From Collinsella sp. (GTDB taxonomy: Bacteria; Actinomycetota; Coriobacteriia; Coriobacteriales; Coriobacteriaceae): a stretch of DNA of 11,631 bases. Below, piece after piece: positions 1 through 6,678 of the stretch (its first letter is position 1; every line of letters starts with the position of its first letter). A program made the translations under genes and the position numbers. The stretch lies in the NCBI GenBank assembly GCA_019414325.1, contig DXMG01000056.1:1-11631 (forward strand), read 5' to 3'. The notes beneath the pieces were generated by a model. The model worked only from the letters and a program-made list of their open reading frames with translations. It had not been told where the DNA came from and ran no database searches.

Positions 1-58
1 GATTGGCGAAAATACGTTGGTGAAAATGGTGAAAAATATATTGACGCTAACAACCCAT
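1..58 (+). CDS. Possible 3'-truncated host gene remnant, interrupted by IS110 DNA
   Basis: The first ~55 bases are clearly AT-richer than the transposase DNA that follows. Frame 1 on the plus strand reads DWRKYVGENGEKYIDANNPY before entering antisense IS110 sequence, and this looks like an ordinary soluble protein segment. The frame stays open artificially through the IS110 DNA as far as position 888, so the gene would have lost its native C-terminus. I do not recognise the family. The alternative is that this is simply non-coding flanking DNA or an assembly junction. Confidence 0.3.
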
Positions 59-405
59 ACCGGGGTGACGTCGTGCGACAGTATCGCCTTGGCCATCCTG
101 GCCGCGTCGTTGCGGTCGTTCTTGGACGAGAGGTCTGCCGCCGACCTCGGGACCTTGGAGACGGCCGCGACGACGCAGTCGACGCCGAGGGCCGACAGCT
201 CCCTCTGCGGCGCGAAGCCGGGGTAGCCGCTCTCGTAGGCGGCGAGCGACGGGCCCGGGAAGCCCGACATCCACTCCGCGACCTCGCCCCACGGGTTGCC
301 GCGGAACCTCCTCGCCACGGCCTCGCCCGTCTCCGCGTCGAGCGCGCAGACGGTGGTGGACCTGAGGTGTACGTCCATTCCGAAGGCGGTAGAATATCTA
401 GGCAC
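1..405 (-). pseudogene. IS110-family transposase, 5' fragment (DEDD domain only)
   Basis: Reading the minus strand from a GTG at 405 gives 135 codons open to the window edge. A GGGAGG Shine-Dalgarno lies about 5 nt upstream of this GTG; an internal ATG at 378 is the alternative start. The protein matches the N-terminal RuvC-like DEDD domain of IS110-family recombinases: GMDVHLRST near residues 9-17, AYESGYPGF at 56-64, LGVDCVVAAVSKVPRS at 73-88 and KNDRNDAARMAKA at 95-107. The four acidic residues expected in the family (D11, E58, D97, D100) are present. After TPVWV (about residue 118) the similarity stops, the DNA becomes AT-rich, and the reading turns into an unrelated hydrophobic tail. The C-terminal Transposase_20 domain with its catalytic serine is therefore missing from this copy. 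The element is probably dead, although an in-trans partner outside the window cannot be excluded. Confidence 0.8.
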
Positions 406-753
406 GGGAGCCTCCCAACCTCGTTGCGGCGCGGCTGCGCCTCTGGCACTTCAACAACATTGTCGCAGCCCCGACCCGCGGTCACGAGCGGGGGCTCCTG
501 TCGTTTCCGTGCCCCTGGATTGGGTCATAGTGTCTGTCACGTCCAAAACATCGAGGTCACGTGGCCTTCTTTGCATGCGGAACTCGCGATAAACCTAAGT
601 CGGTGTCCCCGCTCTCCCGGGGCCTGTGGTTACTTGGTTGTTGCATGCGGCTCGCTGCGTCGCTTCGTTTCTTGCGTGCTGCTCTGGAAAAACGCTTCAC
701 GTTTCCTCAGCTTCGCACCCTTGCGGGTTCGAATCCGTCCGTTCGCCCACAAG
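406..753. other. Non-coding stretch between IS110 fragment and tRNA-Gln terminator
   Basis: No convincing gene is seen here. The part next to the transposase (about 421-500) is rich in self-complementary segments. One hairpin is at 428-441 (GGCGC/GCGCC). A compound stem joins 467-472 with 491-496 (AGCCCC/GGGGCT) and has an inner GACC/GGTC stem at 473-476/480-483. In IS110-group elements the region 5' of the recombinase gene encodes the bridge (seek) RNA, so this could be such a region; that is inference. TTGCATGCGG occurs twice as a direct repeat (571-580 and 641-650). A tRNA-T-arm-like segment lies at 721-744. The outer end of the IS could not be placed. Confidence 0.4.
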
Positions 754-789
754 AAAAACCTCCCGATCGGCTATGCGTTCGGGAGGTTT
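754..789 (-). terminator. Rho-independent terminator of tRNA-Gln
   Basis: An 11-bp perfect stem (AAACCTCCCGA at 756-766 pairing with TCGGGAGGTTT at 779-789) encloses a 12-nt loop. On the minus strand the 3' arm runs into a T5 tract, 7 nt beyond the tRNA CCA. On the plus strand the hairpin is also followed by a T-rich stretch, so it may work in both directions. Confidence 0.85.
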
Positions 790-796
790 GTTTCTT

Positions 797-871
797 TGGC
801 TGGGACGGAGGGATTCGAACCCCCAACAGCCGGCACCAAAAACCGGAGTTCTACCGTTGAACTACGTCCCA
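797..871 (-). tRNA. tRNA-Gln(UUG), CCA encoded
   Basis: The minus strand folds into a complete 72-nt cloverleaf plus an encoded CCA. The acceptor stem is TGGGACG/CGTCCCA, the D-stem GTTC/GAAC, and the anticodon stem CCGGT/GCCGG encloses the loop TTTTGGT, giving anticodon TTG (glutamine). The variable loop has 5 nt, the T-stem is GGGGG/CCCTC around TTCGAAT, and the discriminator base is G. The CCA corresponds to 797-799. The gene lies 36 nt downstream of the stop codon of the peptidoglycan-binding protein gene and ends in a strong terminator. Confidence 0.95.
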
Positions 872-900
872 ATGTGAGTGTTGCTTAGGGCAACTTGGTT

Positions 901-929
901 AGTTTACCTAATCTGCGAGGGCATCGCAA
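901..929 (-). promoter_or_regulatory. Possible tRNA-Gln promoter overlapping the upstream gene's stop
   Basis: On the minus strand, TTGCGA (924-929) and TAAACT (901-906) are 17 nt apart, and a start point would fall about 20-25 nt before the tRNA 5' end. Each box matches the sigma70 consensus at 4 of 6 positions. The match is weak, and the tRNA may instead be co-transcribed with the gene upstream. Confidence 0.3.
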
Positions 930-1813
930 ACGCCGTCGAGAAGACGGACAGCGAGCGTCTGCGCGTCGCTTGCCGTAAAGGTGCCGTTGTAGCGCGTCAT
1001 GCCGGTGAGTTCGATGCGAATGCGTGCGGGCTTTTGCTGCGAAGCCGCATCGGCGGTGCGGATGCGCTGGGCCAGGTTGTGGCACTCGGCAAGAGCGATT
1101 GTGGCGCGCGGTGCCGCATCCGCCGGAAGCTCGTCGCTTGCAATCTCGAGCACTAGATCGACATCAGTTGGAACCTCGGAATCACAGAGCATCATGCCGC
1201 TGGCATCGGTGGTTGCCGTGGAGATGTTCCACATACGCGATGCCACGTTACGCGCAATGGGGTCCTCGCCGATAACGGCAATGCGGAAACGCTCAAGCAC
1301 GTTGGCGGCACGTGCAAAGCCAATGCGCGACTCTGCCTCGGTGACCGAGGGCTTGCCCTCCCATACATGGTGCAGGCGATTGATGTAGGCGTAGGTATCT
1401 TGGAAAGCCATGCCGTCGGCAAATAGACCGACATTTTCCTGGAATTGCTGCAGCGCGGCTTCGGTGTGCGGGCCAAAATAGCCATCGTCGGCGCCGCAGG
1501 CAAATCCCAGCACGTTGAGTGCACGTTGCAGGGCCTGAACGTCGGCACCATGTAAATTGGGCATGCGTAGATAGAGCGTGCGATCACCCAGTTTGTATGA
1601 GGCGTCGACCAGGGCGCTCCAGCAGGGAATGTCGACGGCGTGGCCGGCGGCAAGACCGCTGTCAAGTCTAAAGGTGCCGACCGCCTGCTCCGTGGTGGCG
1701 CCAAAGCGCTTGTCGGCAATTTCGTCGGCATCAATTGTGTAACCGAGCTGCAGAAGGCGGGACTGAACGTCCTCGACGGCTGCTCCCTGCATTCCCGATG
1801 TGATAGGTTCCAT
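908..1813 (-). CDS. Tandem peptidoglycan-binding-domain protein, no signal peptide
   Basis: A 301-residue protein starts at the ATG at 1813, which has a GGGGG Shine-Dalgarno 7-8 nt upstream. An upstream in-frame extension exists but would cover the promoter and has no protein-like content. Residues ~9-70 and ~88-150 are two PG_binding_1-type repeats; the second is clearest (GADVQALQRALNVLGF, then DGYFGPHTEAALQQFQ). Residues ~175-301 resemble in layout the amidase_3 domain that follows such repeats in CwlM-like proteins. However, I see none of the expected zinc-binding His/Glu motifs, and there is no N-terminal signal or membrane segment. It may therefore be a cytoplasmic, catalytically inactive cell-wall regulator rather than a hydrolase. 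That analogy is inference; the two repeats are well supported. It is the last protein gene of a minus-strand block, and the tRNA follows it. Confidence 0.8.
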   Translation of the reverse strand: MEPITSGMQGAAVEDVQSRLLQLGYTIDADEIADKRFGATTEQAVGTFRLDSGLAAGHAVDIPCWSALVDASYKLGDRTLYLRMPNLHGADVQALQRALNVLGFACGADDGYFGPHTEAALQQFQENVGLFADGMAFQDTYAYINRLHHVWEGKPSVTEAESRIGFARAANVLERFRIAVIGEDPIARNVASRMWNISTATTDASGMMLCDSEVPTDVDLVLEIASDELPADAAPRATIALAECHNLAQRIRTADAASQQKPARIRIELTGMTRYNGTFTASDAQTLAVRLLDGVCDALAD

Positions 1814-1843
1814 GAACGGACCCCCTTCGGCGTACCAATTCGT

Positions 1844-1871
1844 ACTATAGAGACGCATGTCGGATAGACAA
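1844..1871 (-). promoter_or_regulatory. Promoter of the peptidoglycan-binding-domain gene
   Basis: On the minus strand, TTGTCT (1866-1871) and TATAGT (1844-1849) are separated by 16 nt. They lie about 30 nt upstream of the ATG at 1813, leaving room for a short leader with the GGGGG ribosome site. The -10 box matches consensus at 5 of 6 positions. A 14-bp imperfect palindrome (TGCATAAACATGCA, 1882-1895) lies just upstream of the -35 box and could be a regulator site. Confidence 0.5.
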
Positions 1872-1952
1872 CGCATTGGGATGCATAAACATGCACTCAA
1901 TAGTGTAGCAAGTTGTGCCCGGAAACGCTGCCGACAGGTTTGGTAACCCCCG

Positions 1953-2978
1953 CTAGTTAAGCCGCTCCACAAAGAAATCTGCCATGGAGAGGAACAGCTC
2001 GCGCGCATGCGGGTCGAGTGTGACGTCCTTGATGGCGGCCTTGGCCCTGGCGGTTAGGTCGATTGCATAGGCGCGAGCAAAGTCAATGGAGCCGGTCTCC
2101 TGGAAGATCTCCACGGCGCGTGCGAGCTGCGCGGGGTCCTCGGTGCCCGAGGAAAGGATTGTCTCGACCTCGTCGTGGTGGCACTCATTGGACAGAGCGT
2201 GTACGGCAACGAGTGTGCGCTTGCCCTCGGTGATATCGGTTCGGAAGTCCTTGTTGGCAGCTTCCTTGGTGCCGACCAAATTGAGCAGGTCGTCTTGAAT
2301 CTGAAAGGCAAGGCCAGTGTGCAGGCCAAAGGCGCGTAGCGCCTCAATCTGCTCCTCGCTGCCGCCACCGATAATGGCTCCGGCGGCAAGCGGCGTTGCT
2401 CCGCTGTAAAACGCGGTCTTGTGCGTCGCCATGTCCAGATAGTCGTCGACCGAGATGTCAAAGCGCCCGTCGCGGACCCAGCCCAGGTCGAGCGCCTGGC
2501 CCTCGATGGTGCGTACGATCATCTCGGTGAGCTCGTGGAGCACGCGGAGTTTCACGTCTGCCTCGAGCGTGGGATCGTCGAGCACGGTCTTGGTGACCAT
2601 GGTGAGCGCCAGGTCGCCGCAGTTGATGGCAAGCCCCGTACCCTCGGTAAGGTACATACAGGGCTTGCCGCGACGCAGCTGCCCATTGTCGGCAATGTCG
2701 TCGTGGATGAGCGCACCGGATTGGAAGTGCTCGATGGCTGCCGCGGCGCTGCGGGCGTCCTCAAAGCTGCCGCCCACCGCGGCAGCGGCGAGCATGCAGA
2801 TGAGCGGGCGGTGGCGTTTTCCGGCGTTGGCCGTAAATGCCGAGAGCGGGGCGTACAGGTAGCGCTCGATATCGGCGGAGGTCGCCTGTCCGTCAAAGAA
2901 CGTGGCCAGATAGTCGTTAATCTGGTCAAAGTGCTGGGCTAAAAAGCTGGTAAACGGACTGGACACGGGTTCTCGCAT
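1953..2978 (-). CDS. Trans-isoprenyl (polyprenyl) diphosphate synthase
   Basis: This 341-residue protein belongs to the farnesyl/geranylgeranyl/polyprenyl diphosphate synthase family, which condenses isopentenyl diphosphate with allylic diphosphates in the cytoplasm. Family landmarks are in order: GKRHRP at residues 53-58, the first aspartate-rich motif DDIAD at 93-97 followed by LRRGKP at 101-106, Lys187-Thr188, the second motif QDDLLN near 228-233 (Asn in place of the last Asp), and NKDFRTDITEGKRT at 242-255. Product chain length cannot be fixed from sequence alone; it could serve quinone side-chain or carotenoid-like lipids. The start is the ATG at 2978, which has only a weak GAAG upstream, so a slightly different start (GTG at 2966) is possible. 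It lies 116 nt downstream of the PTS-HAD gene on the same strand and 139 nt upstream of the peptidoglycan-binding gene. Confidence 0.88.
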   Translation of the reverse strand: MREPVSSPFTSFLAQHFDQINDYLATFFDGQATSADIERYLYAPLSAFTANAGKRHRPLICMLAAAAVGGSFEDARSAAAAIEHFQSGALIHDDIADNGQLRRGKPCMYLTEGTGLAINCGDLALTMVTKTVLDDPTLEADVKLRVLHELTEMIVRTIEGQALDLGWVRDGRFDISVDDYLDMATHKTAFYSGATPLAAGAIIGGGSEEQIEALRAFGLHTGLAFQIQDDLLNLVGTKEAANKDFRTDITEGKRTLVAVHALSNECHHDEVETILSSGTEDPAQLARAVEIFQETGSIDFARAYAIDLTARAKAAIKDVTLDPHARELFLSMADFFVERLN

Positions 2979-3069
2979 TCTTCGATAGGTTGCACCGTTG
3001 CATTATGCAGACAACATATTGCCACATTGGGGCGTCGAGCGCGGCGGTTGAAGACGATTGAGTCGTGCG

Positions 3070-3083
3070 GCCGCAAACGCGGC
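3070..3083 (-). other. Short hairpin after the PTS-HAD gene
   Basis: GCCGC/GCGGC arms enclose a 4-nt loop 12 nt past the stop codon at 3095. There is no U-tract, so it is not a clear terminator, and read-through into the polyprenyl synthase gene is possible. Confidence 0.3.
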
Positions 3084-3094
3084 AAGGGGCTCGG

Positions 3095-5545
3095 CTAGAT
3101 AAGCCCAAAGTGTTCGAGCGCGGTGACGACGCCGTCGTGGTCGAAGCTGTCGGTTACGTGGTCGGCCTTTTCCTTGAGGAAGTCCGGCGCGTTGCCCATG
3201 GCGATGCCAACGTCGACCGTCTCCATGAGGGCGATATCGTTGCTCGCATCGCCAATGCCATACACGGTGCCGTGGTCGGGCCCCAGAGCGCCGAGCACGG
3301 CCTGAATCCCGGCCCGTTTGGTGCACTCGCGAGGCGAAATCTCCGTCACCTCAAGCTCGAGCTCATTAAAGCAGAGGAGGGGTCCAAGCTCTTTATCCTG
3401 AGCGATGCGGTTGGCAAGCTGCGTTGACATGAGAATCTTGTAGGCGTTGTAGTGCTTAAGTTGCGTGACGGCGTCACCCACGGTGCGTGCGTATCCGTAC
3501 GTCTCGGGGGCATCTGCGCTCATGCGCACGACGTGATCGAGACCCTCAAAGCGAATGAGCTCACCCGATTGCTCAAGGTAGGGGGCGAGGCGTTGCAGCA
3601 GGCCAGGATTTATGGCCACATTCCGTACGACGCGCCCCTCGAGTTCGGCGTAACCGCCCGCGAGGCAGACGACGCCTGACCACGGCAGCTCGAGCAGCTT
3701 GGGATGGATGCAGCTCAGAGTGCGCCCTGTGCAGATAAACGCCATATTGCCCTTGGCGACAAAATCACGGATGGCTTGCGAGACCGCTTCATTGGGGTAG
3801 GGGGAGAGGTCTCGTTCATCCTCGGGGAGCTCTTGGACGAGTTTGGGATCTTGCCAGGCGAGCGTGCCGTCGATATCGAAGAAGCAGATATCGCCGCGCT
3901 TATGGGCTGCGCTGGCGGCAGGGGAGGCCGAGGTGGTGGGCACAAATCCCGGCTCGAGGCCCATGATCTGGTCAAAATGCTCTTTAACGCGGGAAACGGA
4001 GATGCCGATAATCACCTGGGCGGTCTTGCCCGTAATGATGAGGCCCTTGGCGCCCACCGCGACAAACGACGCGTTATCTGCAACGATGGAAGGGTCTGCG
4101 ACCTCGACGCGCAGGCGCGTGGCGCAGTTGGTTGCTCCTACAATATTGCTAACGCCACCCAAGAGCGCAACGACTTGCTCAGCAAGCAGATGATCTTGGG
4201 ATGATTGGTTGTCGGTGCCGTTTTGGGCCGCGCCTTCTTTGGCAGAGCTTTTTCCCGTCAGACGTGCGAGCGCCGCATCGCTGGCGATATGATCCTCGCG
4301 GCCTGGGGTTTTTAGGTCGAAAGCCAGAATGAGGCCCCGGAAGACCAGAAAAAAGACAGCGCTAAACATCAGACCGATACCGAGCGCCAAAAGATAGGAG
4401 CCGGCATGCATTCGCATGAGTGGGATGAAGTTGAAGGCGGCCATTTCCATGAAGCCGCCCGAAAAGATGCCGACGATACCAAAGAAATTCATGGTCATGG
4501 CGAGGCAAGACGAGAGGACGGCGTAGAGCAAAAAGAGCCCGGGGTGGGTGAACATAAAGAGAAACTCGAGTGGTTCGGTGATGCCGCAGACCACTGAGGC
4601 AACGATGGCGGGAACCAGGATAACCTTGAGGCCGGCGCGGCGTTCGGGCTTGGCGGTGGTGTAGAACGCCGCAGCGATGGCGGGAAGGCCAAAGAGCTTG
4701 ACCCAGCCGGTGGCGGTGTAACCAGCCCAAGGCGCAAGTTCGTTGAGGGGGCGTGTGCTGTGTGAGAGGATGGGAAGCAAGTTGGTCCACGTGGCGTAGA
4801 TGCCGTCGTTAATAACCAAATTGTCGTAGTAGATTGGCATGTAGAGCAGGTGGTGCAGACCCATGGGCTCGAGTGCTCGCTCCAAAAACACAAAGATGCC
4901 CACGCCGAAGGGTCCGACGCCCGCAAGTGCGTGGCGCAGCGTTTCGGTCACAGCGTATACGAAGGGCACGATGGCGGCCGAGATAGCGGCAAGGGCGAAC
5001 ACAGCAAAAAAGCTGATGAGGTAGACCAGCGAAGAGCCCGAGAACGTACCGAGCCAATCGGGCACCTTGGCGTCGTAGAAGCGGTCATGGATGGTGACGA
5101 CGGTTGCCGATACCGCCAGCGGTCCGATAATGCCGGTGTCGAGCGTCTTGATGCCATCAATGACGGTGATGCCGCTGGCGGGGGTCAAAGACGCCGGGTA
5201 CTTAAGTCCAAGGTTGTCGCCGCTCAGCTTAATGATCTCGCTCAAGAAGAAACAATAGGCAAAATAGGCCACGAGTGCCTCGAGGCAGCAGCGTGCCGGT
5301 TGCTTTTGGGCAAGACCGATAGGCAGCGCTACGGCAAAAAGGAGCGGGAGACGTTTAAAGACCGTCCACGAGCCGCGCTGGATGATGGTCCAGAAAACGT
5401 ACCAAGGGGTTCCGTATACGGCGAGGTCGCCGACGATGTCTACGGTCGTGGCGAGGGCGGAGATGCCGACCATGAGGCCTGATATAGAAAACAGCATGGC
5501 GGGCGCGAACATTGCCCCGCCAAAGCGTTGGATTTTTTGCAGCAT
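3095..5545 (-). CDS. PTS EIIC-EIIB permease (alpha-glucoside/GlvC type) fused to HAD phosphatase
   Basis: The protein has 816 residues from the ATG at 5545, which has GAGAGG 6 nt upstream; an in-frame ATG at 5563 lacks well-spaced ribosome-site sequence. Residues ~1-410 are a membrane EIIC of the GlvC/AglA/MalX group: MLQKIQRFGGAMF at the start, IKTLDTGIIG near 132-141, GITEPLEFLF at 321-330, and the domain end LKTPGRED. Residues ~450-525 are an EIIB domain whose phospho-cysteine is in NCATRLR (Cys474). After an Ala/Ser/Pro-rich linker (~530-548), residues ~552-816 form a Cof-type HAD domain: FFDIDGTLAW (nucleophile Asp557, Asp559), CTGRT (Thr606), Lys743, and GDASND with Asp766 and Asp770. 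The permease would import and phosphorylate a sugar, and the HAD domain probably removes a phosphate, perhaps from the imported sugar. No EIIA is present, so a separate EIIA must supply phosphate. Transported sugar is not proven; an alpha-glucoside is likely from family membership. The gene is divergent from the GntR gene. Confidence 0.92.
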   Translation of the reverse strand: MLQKIQRFGGAMFAPAMLFSISGLMVGISALATTVDIVGDLAVYGTPWYVFWTIIQRGSWTVFKRLPLLFAVALPIGLAQKQPARCCLEALVAYFAYCFFLSEIIKLSGDNLGLKYPASLTPASGITVIDGIKTLDTGIIGPLAVSATVVTIHDRFYDAKVPDWLGTFSGSSLVYLISFFAVFALAAISAAIVPFVYAVTETLRHALAGVGPFGVGIFVFLERALEPMGLHHLLYMPIYYDNLVINDGIYATWTNLLPILSHSTRPLNELAPWAGYTATGWVKLFGLPAIAAAFYTTAKPERRAGLKVILVPAIVASVVCGITEPLEFLFMFTHPGLFLLYAVLSSCLAMTMNFFGIVGIFSGGFMEMAAFNFIPLMRMHAGSYLLALGIGLMFSAVFFLVFRGLILAFDLKTPGREDHIASDAALARLTGKSSAKEGAAQNGTDNQSSQDHLLAEQVVALLGGVSNIVGATNCATRLRVEVADPSIVADNASFVAVGAKGLIITGKTAQVIIGISVSRVKEHFDQIMGLEPGFVPTTSASPAASAAHKRGDICFFDIDGTLAWQDPKLVQELPEDERDLSPYPNEAVSQAIRDFVAKGNMAFICTGRTLSCIHPKLLELPWSGVVCLAGGYAELEGRVVRNVAINPGLLQRLAPYLEQSGELIRFEGLDHVVRMSADAPETYGYARTVGDAVTQLKHYNAYKILMSTQLANRIAQDKELGPLLCFNELELEVTEISPRECTKRAGIQAVLGALGPDHGTVYGIGDASNDIALMETVDVGIAMGNAPDFLKEKADHVTDSFDHDGVVTALEHFGLI

Positions 5546-5586
5546 ATTCTGCCTCTCGACCATAAGCCCGCCGTGTCTGCGGTGGA

Positions 5587-5598
5587 ACGTTTAAACAA
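5587..5598. promoter_or_regulatory. Operator A for the GntR regulator (PTS-HAD side)
   Basis: ACGTTTAAACAA contains the 8-bp palindrome GTTTAAAC (5589-5596) and matches TTGTTTAAACAA at 10 of 12 positions. It lies on the expected transcription start of the PTS-HAD gene, where a bound repressor would block transcription. It shares GTTTAAACAA with operator B. Confidence 0.6.
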
Positions 5599-5605
5599 TG
5601 AGTTA

Positions 5606-5611
5606 ATTGTA
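5606..5611 (-). promoter_or_regulatory. Likely -10 box of the PTS-HAD gene
   Basis: TACAAT on the minus strand matches the sigma70 -10 consensus at 5 of 6 positions and lies about 60 nt upstream of the ATG at 5545. No good -35 box sits 16-18 nt upstream, which may point to activator dependence or an incorrect call. Operator A lies 8-19 nt downstream, on the expected transcription start. Confidence 0.45.
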
Positions 5612-5708
5612 GGGGAGTGAGCGTTCGCCGCATTGTTGGTTTTGATTCGAATCGATTGGAGCATCACGGGCGCCGTTGACAGTTAATAATCGGTGCTTTG
5701 CCGATAGA

Positions 5709-5720
5709 CGGTTTAAACAA
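5709..5720. promoter_or_regulatory. Operator B for the GntR regulator (its own promoter)
   Basis: CGGTTTAAACAA contains the same perfect palindrome GTTTAAAC (5711-5718) as operator A, 122 bp away. It covers the putative -35 box of the GntR gene and suggests autoregulation. Confidence 0.6.
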
Positions 5721-5739
5721 CCCAAAGAAATGCTATCGT
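5712..5739 (+). promoter_or_regulatory. Promoter of the GntR-family regulator gene
   Basis: TTTAAA (5712-5717) and TATCGT (5734-5739) are 16 nt apart, and a TG one base before the -10 box gives an extended -10 element. The -35 box lies inside operator B. The start codon is about 34 nt downstream. Confidence 0.45.
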
Positions 5740-5772
5740 GCCTAGCCATACATATTCATTAGAGGTGAAATC

Positions 5773-6492
5773 ATGCCAAAAGCGATTTACGAAGGAATCT
5801 ACCGCGAGATCCGTTCGCGCATCATCAACGGGACCTATGCGTTTCAGGAGATGCTGCCAACCGAAGCCGAGCTGACCGCGGAGTTTGGCTGCACGCGCAA
5901 TACCGTTCGACGCGCCTTGAGCATGCTGGCCGACCAGATGTTTGTGCAGCCTATACACGGTAAGGGCGTGCGCGTTATTTGGCTTAAGGGCGAAACCGAC
6001 ATGCTGGGCGCACTCGAAGAGGTTGAGTCGTTTGGCGAGTTCGCAAAACGCAACAATGCCGTCGCATCGACCGAGGTCAAGTCTTTTGAACATTTGATTT
6101 GCACTGAGCAACTCTCTCGTCGCCTGGGCTTTAAGGTGGGCGAGGAGCTGATTCGCGTAGTGCGTGTCCGAAGCCTCAACGGCAGCGCGCGCCAAGTGGA
6201 CCATGGCTACTTTTTGGCGTCGATCGCCAAGGGCCTGACCCCCGAGATCGCGGCGGATTCTATCTACGGCTATCTGGAGCACAAGCGCGGCGTCAAAGTG
6301 ATGGCGAGCCGTCGTACGGTGAGTGTCGAGCTCGCCAACGATGAAGACTGCAGCTATCTGGACCTCGGCAAGTACAACTGCGTCGCCGTTATGGAGAGCC
6401 AGTCGTACACCTCGGACGGCATCTTGTTCGAGGTCACGCATGCCCGCACACACCCCGAGATCTTCCATTACCGCGTCAATTCCAAGCGATAG
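5773..6492 (+). CDS. GntR-family (HutC/TreR-like) transcriptional regulator
   Basis: This 239-residue protein has an N-terminal winged helix-turn-helix of GntR type (residues ~5-70: YEGIYREIRSRIING, LPTEAELTAEFGCTRNTVRR, then HGKGVRVI). A UTRA ligand-binding domain of the HutC subfamily follows (~90-235, ending near FEVTHARTHPEIFHYRV). Such proteins usually repress sugar genes and release DNA on binding a sugar or sugar phosphate; TreR of Bacillus is a well-known relative. The start has AGAGGTG well placed upstream. It is transcribed divergently from the PTS-HAD fusion, precedes the ABC operon on the same strand, and is closed off by a strong terminator. Four matching palindromes in the two adjacent control regions are probable targets. 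The effector is unknown; a sugar phosphate made by the PTS is a reasonable guess. Confidence 0.92.
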   Translation: MPKAIYEGIYREIRSRIINGTYAFQEMLPTEAELTAEFGCTRNTVRRALSMLADQMFVQPIHGKGVRVIWLKGETDMLGALEEVESFGEFAKRNNAVASTEVKSFEHLICTEQLSRRLGFKVGEELIRVVRVRSLNGSARQVDHGYFLASIAKGLTPEIAADSIYGYLEHKRGVKVMASRRTVSVELANDEDCSYLDLGKYNCVAVMESQSYTSDGILFEVTHARTHPEIFHYRVNSKR

Positions 6493-6533
6493 CCGGCTAG
6501 CTCGCAGCCTGACGAGACTCATGCCCTCAAAGC

Positions 6534-6582
6534 GAAAACGCCCGGTCAAACCGACGATGCATCGGCTTGATCGGGCGTTTTC
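6534..6582 (+). terminator. Strong terminator after the GntR gene
   Basis: A 16-bp stem with one G-U pair (6534-6549 pairing with 6567-6582) starts with GAAAACGCCCG and ends with CGGGCGTTTTC. A further CCGA/TCGG stem (6551-6554/6562-6565) lies inside. The 3' arm carries the T-tract. The A-tract on the other side means it could also work on the minus strand. It separates the regulator from the ABC operon. Confidence 0.9.
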
Positions 6583-6603
6583 TCTGCATTCGATAACAAA
6601 TAA

Positions 6604-6615
6604 TTGTTTATACAA
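6604..6615. promoter_or_regulatory. Operator C upstream of the ABC operon
   Basis: TTGTTTATACAA matches the palindrome TTGTTTAAACAA at 11 of 12 positions. It lies 75 bp (centre to centre, about seven helical turns) upstream of operator D. An 11-bp inverted repeat ACTTGTCAAGT (6617-6627) lies directly beside it. Confidence 0.6.
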
Positions 6616-6678
6616 AACTTGTCAAGTATCAAGTCGAAATTACCGTTCACCGAAGTTTTTTTACCGCTCTAGTAATAC

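Noticed and set aside
680..750. Possible second tRNA on the plus strand ending near 750
   Set aside because: A GGTTCGAATCC-like T-loop is present, but the T-stem has mismatches, no complementary acceptor 5' strand exists, and no CCA is in register.
73..888. Long open frame on the plus strand (271 codons) and shorter overlapping ones at 561-877
   Set aside because: They run antisense to the IS110 gene and straight through the tRNA-Gln terminator and tRNA. The RRDSNPQ-like peptide is the classic false translation of a tRNA gene.
5351..5360. Fifth GntR operator (ACGTTTAAAG)
   Set aside because: It lies deep inside the PTS coding sequence and breaks the palindrome; it encodes conserved protein residues and is probably chance.
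5644..5657. Palindromes GATTCGAATC and AATCGATT in the PTS-GntR intergenic region as a LacI-type operator
   Set aside because: Short single overlapping palindromes with no second copy elsewhere in the window; could be chance.
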